A stretch of DNA of 31,049 bases from an uncultured Porphyromonas sp. (GTDB taxonomy: Bacteria; Bacteroidota; Bacteroidia; Bacteroidales; Porphyromonadaceae): positions 1 to 31,049 of the forward strand of contig CABUDK010000011.1 of NCBI GenBank assembly GCA_902490315.1, given 5' to 3'. This document shows positions 1 through 6,904 of the stretch, piece by piece. A program made the translations under genes and the position numbers. Below the pieces are notes generated by a model that ran no database searches, had not been told where the DNA came from, and saw nothing but the letters and a program-made list of their open reading frames with translations. Numbering within the stretch: position 1 is the stretch's first letter; the number at the start of each line of letters is the position of its first letter.

Positions 1-115
1 AGGGACGATAGATTACCCTCTGGTTGCTGTCCTTACCTTACTACAACAAAGGTAAGAACAACCCGTTCAACTGACTTAATCTCGGGTTGAATTCTTTTCA
101 CTCTGCAAACTTAAA

Positions 116-240
116 GTAGGGACGCACGGTCTGTGCGTCCGTTGTATCAAGGGTTACGGCGTTAGGGCTTTAACGGGGACGGACGCACAGACCGTGCGTC
201 CCTACAGGGCGACGTGGAGGACGACCGTGCGTCCCTACAG
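116..240. repeat. Inverted pair of hairpin repeats plus a half module
   Basis: Forward module at 116-142 (hairpin 120-140, arms GGACGCAC/GTGCGTCC) and reverse module at 180-206 (hairpin 181-201) are perfect inverse copies over 27 bp, spaced by TTGTATCAAGG...TTTAACGGGG. A half module follows at 221-240. Positions 1-115 hold only two small hairpins (32-56 and 60-92) and no gene I can support. Confidence 0.88.
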
Positions 241-255
241 GAATCGTCTCCTCCC

Positions 256-290
256 CTCTAACCTCTAATCTCTAACTTCTAACCTCTAAT
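256..290 (+). repeat. Heptamer array (5 units, 35 bp)
   Basis: CTCTAAC, CTCTAAT, CTCTAAC, TTCTAAC, CTCTAAT in exact register, abutting the terminator at 291. Confidence 0.9.
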
Positions 291-325
291 AAAAAAGGGG
301 CGAACCGCCGTTCGCCCCTTTTTTA
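291..325 (-). terminator. Bidirectional hairpin terminator of the first T9SS gene
   Basis: AAAAAAGGGGCGAAC (291-305) pairs with GTTCGCCCCTTTTTT (310-324) around CGCC, immediately after the TAG stop at 328. Confidence 0.9.
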
Positions 326-327
326 TT

Positions 328-3300
328 CTATCTCCTTACCACTACCCGGTAGGTCTCACCCGCTACGTAGACTAGGTAAACCCCGTCCGCATAGGGTGTC
401 AGGTCGATTCGTAGCGTGCCTCGACTATCCGCACGATCCGCATAGAGCCGCTCGCCCGTCATGCTGTGCAGCGTCACCTCGCTGGCAGGTGCTACACCCT
501 CCACGATGACGTAGTCAGTCGCTGGATTCGGGTAGAGCTTCAGTTGCTGCGTAACGGTCGTCTCCACGCCCGTGTGATCCACAAAGGTCGCCTTGACCTC
601 CGTCGCACCCTTGACCACAAAGCTCTGGGTAGCAAGGATGTCCTCCCCATTAGCCGTAAGAGCGGTCAGTTCGCACTGCGCATTCTTGCCCGTAGCTTTT
701 ACCGTCAGAGTCGTTCCGTAAGCTACCACATCGAGATCCACCGGCTCAACGATAGAGATCGTACCATGCTCGTTGCTGGTCAGCGTGACCGCAAAGGTCT
801 TCTTCCTAAAGATCGCCTTGATCCTCGTATCCCCAGTTACCTCAACACTCTTAGTAGAGAGGATGTCAAGACCATTCGCCATCAGTGCTGCCAGTTCGTA
901 TCCTGTAGCAGGTGTCGCTGTGATCGTTAGCTTCGTACCGTACGGCACTGCCTTCAGGTTGTCAGCACCAGTCGCATTGAGCACACCCTCGCCCTCCTGG
1001 GTCAGTGTCACGGCAAACGTCTTCTGAGCGAAGGTTGCCTTGACGGTTAGATTCTCCGTAACCACCACCTTTCTTGTTGCGAGGATGTCTCGTCCGTTAG
1101 CCGTTAGAGCGATTAGTTCGTAGCCCTGCTTCGGCTGTGCCACGATCGTCAGCTCCGTACCGTACGGCACAGCGCTCAACTTATCGTAGCCTGTTGCCGT
1201 GAGAGAGCCCTCGCCCTCGTGGGTTAGTGTCACTGCAAGGGTCTTTTGAGCAAAGGTCGCCTTGACCTCCGTGTCACCCTTGACAACGAAGCGCTTGGTC
1301 GAGAGGATGTCCTGTCCGTTAGCCGTGAGTGCGGTCAGTTCGTAGCCCTCGGCGGGCGCCGCTTCGATCGTCAGCTCCGTACCATAAGGGATCCTCTTCG
1401 GGTCTACCCCCTCAACGATTGAGATCTCTCCATGCTCGTTGCTCGTTAGCGTCACAGCAAAGGTCTTCTTTCTAAAGACTGCTTTGATGTTAGTCTCTTC
1501 AGTCACCACGACGCTCTTGCTTTGGAGTATGTCAAAGCCGTTAGCAAGGAGTGCCGTCAACTCGTACCCCTCGGCTGGCGTCGCTATGATCGTTAGCTTC
1601 GTACCGGAGGGAACAGCCTTCAGGTCTTTTGCACCCGTAGCTTTGAGTACGCCCTTACCCTCTTGGGTTAGCGTCACCGCAAACGTCTTCTTAGTAAAGG
1701 TCGCCTCAATCGTAGTGTTCGCCTTTACGACTAGCTTCTTCGTGGCTAGGATGTCTCGTCCGTTGGCCGTGAGTGCGGTTAGTTCGTAGCCAGCAGCTGG
1801 TGTAGCAACAACAGTCAGCTCGGTACCGTAGGGAACAGCGTTGAGATCGTCTGCACCCGTGGCAGTGACACGTCCTTCGCCTGTCTGAGTGAAAGTGACA
1901 GCGTAGTTTCTCTCCTTTTGCGTGAAGGTTGCCTTAACCTCGGTATCACCCTTGACAACGAAGCGCTTGGTCGAGAGGATATCTCGTCCGTTGGCAGTGA
2001 GTGCGGTCAGTTCGTAACCCGTGGCGGGTGTTGCTTCGATTGTTAGCTCTGTGCCGTAGGGTACAGCGTCAAGGTCGTCTGCGCCAGTCGCGTTTAGATA
2101 GCCCTCGCCAATCTGGGTAAACATGACGGCAAAGCTCTTTACCTTTTTCGTGAAGGTCGCCTTGACCTCCGTGTTACCCTTGACAACGAAGCGCTTGATC
2201 GAGAGGATGTCTCGCCCGTTAGCGGTTAGAGCGGTCAGTTCGTAACCCGTGGCGGGTGTCGCCTCGATCGTTAGCTCTGCGCCGTAGGGTACAGCGTTGA
2301 GGTCGTCTGCACCAGTCGCAGTGACCGTACCTTCGCCAGTCTGAGTGAACGTGACGGTGTAGTTTCTCGCCTTTTGCGTGAAGGTCGCCTTAACCTCGGT
2401 ATCACCCTTGACAACGAAGCGCTTAGTAGAGAGGATGTCTCGTCCGTTAGCAGTTAGAGCGGTCAGTTCGTAACCTGTGGCAGGTGTTGCTTCGATCGTT
2501 AGCTCTGTGCCGTAGGGTACAGCGTTGAGGTCGTCTGCGCCCGTAGCCGTGACCGTACCTTCGCCAGTCTGAGTGAACGTGACGGTGTAGTTTCTTGCCT
2601 TTTGCGTGAAGGTCGCCTTGACCTCCGTCGCACCCTTGACCACAAAGCTCTTCGTTGCGAGGATGTCCTCCCCATTAGCCGTAAGAGCGGTCAGTTCGTA
2701 ACCCGTGGCGGGCGTCGCTTCGATCGTCAGCTCGGTACCGTAGGGGACAGCGCTGAGATCCTCTGCACCCGTGGCTGAGAGCGTACCCTCGCCCTCCTTG
2801 GTCAGCGTCACGGCAAAGGATTGCGTCGTAAAGACCGCCTCGATGGTGGTCTCCCTCTTGATCGTCACCTTCTTCGTCTCTATGATGTTGATACCACCAG
2901 CAACTAGAGCGGAGAGCTCACTCCCCTCGTCAGGCGTAGCCTCGATCGTTAGCTCAGTACCGTAGGGGACAGCGTTGAGATCGTCTGCACCTATAGCACG
3001 GATCGTCCCATTGCCACGCTTCGTTAGAGATACTTTGAAAGTCTTCTTGCTAAAGATGGCCTTGATGATCAGATCCTCGTTGACCACCACCTTCTTCGTG
3101 TCAAGAATGCTCTTACCATTGGCGGTTAGCTCTGTCAGTTCGTATGTGTCGGCAGGTGTCGCCGTGACTGTCAGCTCGGTGCCAGGCTTTATAGCATCTA
3201 GGTCGTCAGCTCCAGTCACGTAAAGCGTTCCCTCGCCATACCTCTCTAGAGAGACCCTGTAGGTTTTCTCTTTAAAGACAGCTTTGATGACGAGATCTTC

Positions 3301-4605
3301 GTTGACGACAATCTTCTTAGTACGAAGAATGCTATAACGATTAGCGGTCAACTCAGTCAACTCATACCCCTCGGCAGGTGTTGCCGTGACTGTTAGCTCA
3401 GTGCCAGGCGTCACAGCGTTTAGATCGTCAGCTCCAGTCACTTGGATCGTACCCTTGCCTAGCGTGACTGTAGTTACGCTATAAGCCTGTGCCTGCAGAG
3501 TAAAGGTTGCCCTAACCTCCGTATTCTCAGTAACCTTAAAGCGCTTCGTCTGGAGGATGTCCTGACCATTGGCGGTCAGTGTGGTTAACTTATAGCCATC
3601 AGCAACATTGGTCTCTGTGACCGTCAGCTCCGTATCATAAGGCACATTTTGCAGGTCATCAGCGCCTGTGATACTGATACTGCCACCGCTACTAGACGAG
3701 TAAGTCACAACAAAAGTCGGTTTGTCTAACCCTGCATAGTCACGCCACTTATCATTGCGCTTAAATAGCGTCCTCCAGTTCTTCGCCTTTGCGATAGCAA
3801 CGTGTGCTGCAAGACAAACATTGTCTTCTACACCTCCATTCCAATACTCTGAAAAGACATAAAAGAGCCCCTCTTCTGCACCTTGGCGATCAGGCAGGCT
3901 GTTGACTAAATTTGCCATTTCAGCTCCCTTTATCTGATTCCTACAACAAACTAGCGTATTCAGGCTATTACACCCTGAGATGTTTAGCTCTCTCAACAAG
4001 TTGGAAGCGCAATAAAGCTTTGTCAAGGCGCTGTTCTTTGATACGTCCAAGCTGGTCAGTTGATTGTTGTTGCAGTTAAGATCTGTCAAGGCGGTGTTCT
4101 TTGATACGTCCAAGCTGGTCAGTTGATTGACATAGCAGTCAAGCTCTGTCAAGGCGATACAGCCCGATACATCCAAGCTGGTCAGGTCATTCATTTCGCA
4201 GCTCAACTTTATCAAGGCTCTGCAGCCCGAGAGATCTAAGCTGGTCAGTTGATTCCACCCACAGGCAAGCTCTGTCAAGGAGGTGCAGCTCGAGGCGTTC
4301 AAGCTGGTCAGATTATTATTAGCAGGGCTATAAAATTTAATTATACCGCAGTTTAGCTTCGTTACATCGCCTCGGATGGAGACCGTCTGGCTAGTGAGGG
4401 TGTAGTAAACACCCCCGTTCCCAATTTGTGGAGCCTCTTTGATACCCTCGATGGTGACGTTGCCGTTTGCCTCGATACTGAGCCAGATCGTTTCTCCGAC
4501 GGCCTTGGAAGTAGTCATCGTGATGACGCCTTCGGCGAGGAGGGGGCTGCTCGCCAGCAGCGTGCCGAGGAGGACGAAGAGCCAGATACGTAGTTGTTTG
4601 CACAT
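328..4605 (-). CDS. T9SS-secreted LRR / beta-repeat surface protein, InlJ-like (1425 aa)
   Basis: Predicted cell-surface protein exported through Sec and then the type IX secretion system. A signal peptide covers residues 1-24 (hydrophobic WLFVLLGTLLASS, then LLAEG). Next come a short domain (VITMTTSKAVGE) and six 21-residue LRRs of the pattern LTSLDVSxCxALTxLxCxxNQ (about 99-225). Fourteen tandem beta repeats of about 74 residues follow (about 300-1340), each with GADDLNAVPYGTELT and GYELTALTANG motifs, resembling divergent InlB B-repeats. The last 69 residues start at LYPNP and end VVVRR, a typical T9SS type A C-terminal domain. The LRR style matches P. gingivalis InlJ, implicated in biofilm formation (family knowledge). 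The gene ends just before a strong hairpin terminator. Its signal peptide, C-terminus and terminator closely match the gene at 21430-24801. Repeat number probably varies between strains (inference). Ligand unknown. Confidence 0.93.
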   Translation of the reverse strand: MCKQLRIWLFVLLGTLLASSPLLAEGVITMTTSKAVGETIWLSIEANGNVTIEGIKEAPQIGNGGVYYTLTSQTVSIRGDVTKLNCGIIKFYSPANNNLTSLNASSCTSLTELACGWNQLTSLDLSGCRALIKLSCEMNDLTSLDVSGCIALTELDCYVNQLTSLDVSKNTALTDLNCNNNQLTSLDVSKNSALTKLYCASNLLRELNISGCNSLNTLVCCRNQIKGAEMANLVNSLPDRQGAEEGLFYVFSEYWNGGVEDNVCLAAHVAIAKAKNWRTLFKRNDKWRDYAGLDKPTFVVTYSSSSGGSISITGADDLQNVPYDTELTVTETNVADGYKLTTLTANGQDILQTKRFKVTENTEVRATFTLQAQAYSVTTVTLGKGTIQVTGADDLNAVTPGTELTVTATPAEGYELTELTANRYSILRTKKIVVNEDLVIKAVFKEKTYRVSLERYGEGTLYVTGADDLDAIKPGTELTVTATPADTYELTELTANGKSILDTKKVVVNEDLIIKAIFSKKTFKVSLTKRGNGTIRAIGADDLNAVPYGTELTIEATPDEGSELSALVAGGINIIETKKVTIKRETTIEAVFTTQSFAVTLTKEGEGTLSATGAEDLSAVPYGTELTIEATPATGYELTALTANGEDILATKSFVVKGATEVKATFTQKARNYTVTFTQTGEGTVTATGADDLNAVPYGTELTIEATPATGYELTALTANGRDILSTKRFVVKGDTEVKATFTQKARNYTVTFTQTGEGTVTATGADDLNAVPYGAELTIEATPATGYELTALTANGRDILSIKRFVVKGNTEVKATFTKKVKSFAVMFTQIGEGYLNATGADDLDAVPYGTELTIEATPATGYELTALTANGRDILSTKRFVVKGDTEVKATFTQKERNYAVTFTQTGEGRVTATGADDLNAVPYGTELTVVATPAAGYELTALTANGRDILATKKLVVKANTTIEATFTKKTFAVTLTQEGKGVLKATGAKDLKAVPSGTKLTIIATPAEGYELTALLANGFDILQSKSVVVTEETNIKAVFRKKTFAVTLTSNEHGEISIVEGVDPKRIPYGTELTIEAAPAEGYELTALTANGQDILSTKRFVVKGDTEVKATFAQKTLAVTLTHEGEGSLTATGYDKLSAVPYGTELTIVAQPKQGYELIALTANGRDILATRKVVVTENLTVKATFAQKTFAVTLTQEGEGVLNATGADNLKAVPYGTKLTITATPATGYELAALMANGLDILSTKSVEVTGDTRIKAIFRKKTFAVTLTSNEHGTISIVEPVDLDVVAYGTTLTVKATGKNAQCELTALTANGEDILATQSFVVKGATEVKATFVDHTGVETTVTQQLKLYPNPATDYVIVEGVAPASEVTLHSMTGERLYADRADSRGTLRIDLTPYADGVYLVYVAGETYRVVVRR

Positions 4606-4619
4606 AGCGTAGCTAAGTA

Positions 4620-4654
4620 GATAGTGATTAGTAGTTAGTGATTAGTGGATAGTA
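4620..4654 (-). repeat. Variant heptamer array (5 units, YACTAAY)
   Basis: On the minus strand TACTATC, CACTAAT, CACTAAC, TACTAAT, CACTATC, 15 bp upstream of the ATG of the first T9SS gene. Same unit length and copy number as the YTCTAAY arrays, with one base changed throughout. Confidence 0.75.
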
Positions 4655-4690
4655 GTTTCTCAATTTCGCAAATTCCACGAGTAACGATTT

Positions 4691-4915
4691 GTAGGGACGC
4701 TCGGTCTGAGCGTCCGTTGTAGAACGATCTTGACAATGTCCCCTTTGACGGGGACGGACGCTCAGACCGAGCGTCCCTACAGGGCGACGTCTTGCTTTGA
4801 TACAACGGACGCTCAGACCGAGCGTCCCTACACGGCGACGTCTTGCTTTGATTCAACGGACGCACAGACCGTGCGTCCCTACACGGCGACGTAGGGGACA
4901 ATCGTGCGTCCCCCA
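4691..4915. repeat. Hairpin repeat cluster with 51-bp periodicity
   Basis: Forward module (hairpin 4695-4715, CTC/GAG type), reverse modules at 4756-4776 (CTC/GAG), 4807-4827 (CTC/GAG) and 4858-4878 (CAC/GTG), each followed by GGCGACGT, and a final half at 4900-4912. The reverse modules repeat every 51 bp. This fills the 348-bp gap between the T9SS gene and the hypothetical gene. Open frames over it are repeat artefacts. Confidence 0.88.
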
Positions 4916-4953
4916 CACAGGGTTACACGTCTCATGAGACTTGTCAGCACCTT

Positions 4954-5493
4954 CTATTCGAAGAAGATGGTGTAGTAGCGTACAGGGTTCTGCAGGATCC
5001 CCAATTCCTTCTTAGGTTCACCCGTGATGCCGTTTCTATCTAGCAAAGAGGAGAACTCCTTGCTAAGACAAACACTCAGCGGATGACCGGCGTGAAGCTC
5101 CTTGATCTTGTTGCCATTGGCATCTTCGCAGATAATGGGCCTGAGGATAGGCTGTCCACGGAAGACGCATCTCTTGTCAGTAACCTTTTCTGACCAATGG
5201 GAGACCTCGTAGATCTCCAAGACTACGTCATCGTACACGACGAATACGTAGGGGATGCCTCTGACGCGATCCATTCCAGCTTTCCAATCTCCAGCCGCCT
5301 GTTCGTAGAAGTTGTTGGAAGAGCTGTTGGTCGGACTATAAGTCTTGGGGGTCTTCACCGCCGCAACCTCTATTGCGGAGACGTTTTTGTGTCCTTGAGC
5401 CTTCAGCTTTGCGATGACTGAGTTTACGGTGTTTGGTCCTTCGAGCTCACTCGTTGGAATGATGTCGAGGATCGTTTGTCCTAGTTTGATCAT
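4954..5493 (-). CDS. Hypothetical protein (179 aa), unrecognised
   Basis: I do not recognise this family. The protein is soluble, with no signal peptide or membrane segment. The middle (about residues 78-115) looks like beta strands, with VRGIPYVFVVYDDVVLEIYE followed by HW and CVFRGQP; the N-terminal 45 residues look helical. Codon use and a clean ATG at 5493 support a real gene. It stands alone, 348 bp upstream of the large T9SS gene on the same strand. Its start overlaps, as ATGA, the stop of an open frame running back to a 14-C tract (minus strand), so a phase-variable upstream frame is possible but unproven. The nearest clear promoter box on this strand is about 530 bp upstream at 6024-6031. 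Confidence 0.7.
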   Translation of the reverse strand: MIKLGQTILDIIPTSELEGPNTVNSVIAKLKAQGHKNVSAIEVAAVKTPKTYSPTNSSSNNFYEQAAGDWKAGMDRVRGIPYVFVVYDDVVLEIYEVSHWSEKVTDKRCVFRGQPILRPIICEDANGNKIKELHAGHPLSVCLSKEFSSLLDRNGITGEPKKELGILQNPVRYYTIFFE

Positions 5494-6010
5494 AGCTTAT
5501 TTGTTTTATGAGTTGGATAATTGATTCGTATTTGCAGGTAGGATCGTATGGAGGTACGACAAGGAGGCTTGTGCTGGGCGTAGCGTGGCACAAGCGCGTA
5601 AAACACGACAAACGGGGCGGACGCTGATGGCGCCAGCCTGCGGGTCGTGTGATATGGATGATTATTAGCTGCCCCTGTGTAGTCGCCTAAAAGGCGCCTC
5701 TGCGCGCGTTTTCGGGGGGGGGGGGGGTGTAAACATGCTGTCCGTCAGCGAGATACGACAGAAACGCGCCTCTGGGGCGTGCGTACGAGCGTGCGAAAGG
5801 GCGGGGCTCAGAGTGGCAGTCTCGCTACACAAGGGTGTGGTGAGGCGGTCGTGCTGAGACCTCGTGGTACTATAATAGGTCGTACCGCACCTGTGATCAT
5901 AGGTGCCCAGGCACCTGTCAACGCTATACGCTGTCGTACTCATACGGACGCTACGTGGTTACGGTGCGGGTGGAGTCGCACCACCATCGTGTGGTGAACC
6001 ACCCTGAGTC
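5494..6010 (-). other. Long leader region with 14-G tract and hairpins
   Basis: No convincing gene. Contains a run of 14 G at 5714-5727, a triple AGGTGC/GCACCT inverted repeat at 5887-5916, and CACCAC/GTGGTG arms at 5979-5996. A weak open frame on the minus strand (5943 to 5665, Arg/Thr/Pro-rich) crosses the G tract. It lies downstream of the promoter block at 6018-6055 and upstream of the hypothetical gene, so it may be a 500-nt leader. Confidence 0.45.
5714..5727. repeat. Homopolymer of 14 G
   Basis: Uninterrupted G14 on the plus strand. Tracts of this length slip during replication and are common phase-variation switches in other host-associated bacteria. Confidence 0.9.
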
Positions 6011-6017
6011 GTAACCT

Positions 6018-6055
6018 TTTGTGCAAAGTTATACCTTTATTTTGAGTTGTGCAAG
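6018..6055 (-). promoter_or_regulatory. Promoter/leader block copy 1
   Basis: Minus-strand CTTG (6052-6055), a 20-bp gap, TAACTTTG (6024-6031), then CACAAAAGGTTACGACT. Good fit to the Bacteroidota -33/-7 consensus and nearly identical to 25016-25053. Directs transcription towards the G tract and the gene at 5493. Confidence 0.65.
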
Positions 6056-6072
6056 GGAGGGGAGAAGGAGAG

Positions 6073-6107
6073 ATTAGAGGTTAGAGATTAGATGTTAGAG
6101 GTTAGAG
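6073..6107 (-). repeat. Heptamer array (5 units, 35 bp)
   Basis: On the minus strand CTCTAAC, CTCTAAC, ATCTAAT, CTCTAAC, CTCTAAT, located 18 bp upstream of the -33 box of the promoter block. Confidence 0.88.
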
Positions 6108-6151
6108 CGAGAGACGACCGCTGTCGGGACGCACGGGACGTGTAGCCCGCT

Positions 6152-6241
6152 GTAGGGACGCTCGGTCTGAGCGTCCGTCCCCGTTAAAGGTTACTGCGTC
6201 AAGTTGGTTCGACAACGGACGCACAGACCGTGCGTCCCTAC
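6152..6241. repeat. Inverted pair of hairpin repeats, mixed type
   Basis: Forward module of CTC/GAG type (hairpin 6156-6176) and reverse module of CAC/GTG type (6217-6237), showing that the two arm versions can pair up in one unit. Confidence 0.85.
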
Positions 6242-6261
6242 ACATCGCTACTCGTCTCCTC

Positions 6262-6461
6262 TAAACTCTGATTCTTCGGGAGGAATTTTCAAATAGCCCA
6301 CTGACAAATAAAAATTTGCCACGGAGGTAAGGGGAAATACTTCCGAAGAATCAAACGATACTTCGGAAGAATCAAATGAAACTTCCGAACTATTTTTTCT
6401 TTCCTCCGTGGGGATTTGCGATTTCCTCCGTGGGGATTTTCCAAATTCCTCGGGAAGGATA
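6262..6461. repeat. AT-rich intergenic element, block A
   Basis: Core 6348-6385 (two units of GAATCAAAYGAWACTTC) matches the inverse of 21239-21276. Flanked on the right by two copies of TTTCCTCCGTGGGGATTT (about 6391-6437), in the place taken by CCACGTGG boxes in block B. Confidence 0.7.
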
Positions 6462-6482
6462 CTATGTTACGGTCTGCGGGAT

Positions 6483-6506
6483 CACTCGGGGAGAGCATCG
6501 ATCTGA
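6483..6506 (-). pseudogene. Duplicate of the DUF4954 gene end (QIDALPE-stop)
   Basis: The minus strand reads CAG ATC GAT GCT CTC CCC GAG TGA, encoding QIDALPE-stop like the intact gene (6905-6928), with 21 of 24 bases identical and all three differences synonymous. It directly abuts hairpin-repeat sequence (GTCCGTTGTAT). Confidence 0.7.
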
Positions 6507-6518
6507 TACAACGGACAC

Positions 6519-6865
6519 TAGCCGAGCGTCCCAATAGAGCGTCGTCTCGCTTTGACGCAACGGACGCACAGACCGTGCGTCCCTACACAGGGTTACTCGT
6601 ACCGATCGTGCGTCCCAATAGAGCGTCGCCTCACTTTGACGCAACGGACGCACGACCGTGCGTCCCTACACAGGGTTACTCGTACCGATCGTGCGTCCCA
6701 ATAGAGCGTCGCCTCACTTTGACGCAACGGACGCACGACCGTGCGTCCCTACACAGGGTTACTCGTACCGATCGTGCGTCCCAATAGAGCGTCGCCTCAC
6801 TTTGACGCAACGGACGCACGACCGTGCGTCCCTACACAGGGTTACTCGTACCGATCGTGCGTCCG
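6519..6865. repeat. 83-bp tandem array (3 perfect copies plus flanks)
   Basis: Units start at 6604, 6687 and 6770 and are identical over all 83 bp; the next partial unit begins at 6853. A diverged unit precedes them (6519-6603). Each unit contains one GGACGCAC-GACC-GTGCGTCC hairpin and one half module GATCGTGCGTCCC. Open frames across it are artefacts of the repeats. Confidence 0.93.
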
Positions 6866-6904
6866 TGTGTTTCGCCAACTGTCTCGCTTTAGCGAGCTGC
6901 AAGG

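Noticed and set aside
3..74. Plus-strand frame ending LPYYNKGKNNPFN-stop, looking like the C-terminus of a gene from the left
   Set aside because: Frame is closed by TAG at 9-11, leaving 20 codons; could be a remnant but not supportable.
4635..4916. Minus-strand open frame of 93 codons with PCRDARSERP repeats
   Set aside because: Entirely made of the hairpin repeats; stays open only because the repeats lack stops.
5665..5943. 92-codon minus-strand open frame across the G tract
   Set aside because: Composition unlike real proteins of the window; kept only as part of the phase-variation hypothesis.
6519..6865. CRISPR array
   Set aside because: Units are identical over all 83 bp with no variable spacers, and no cas gene is present.
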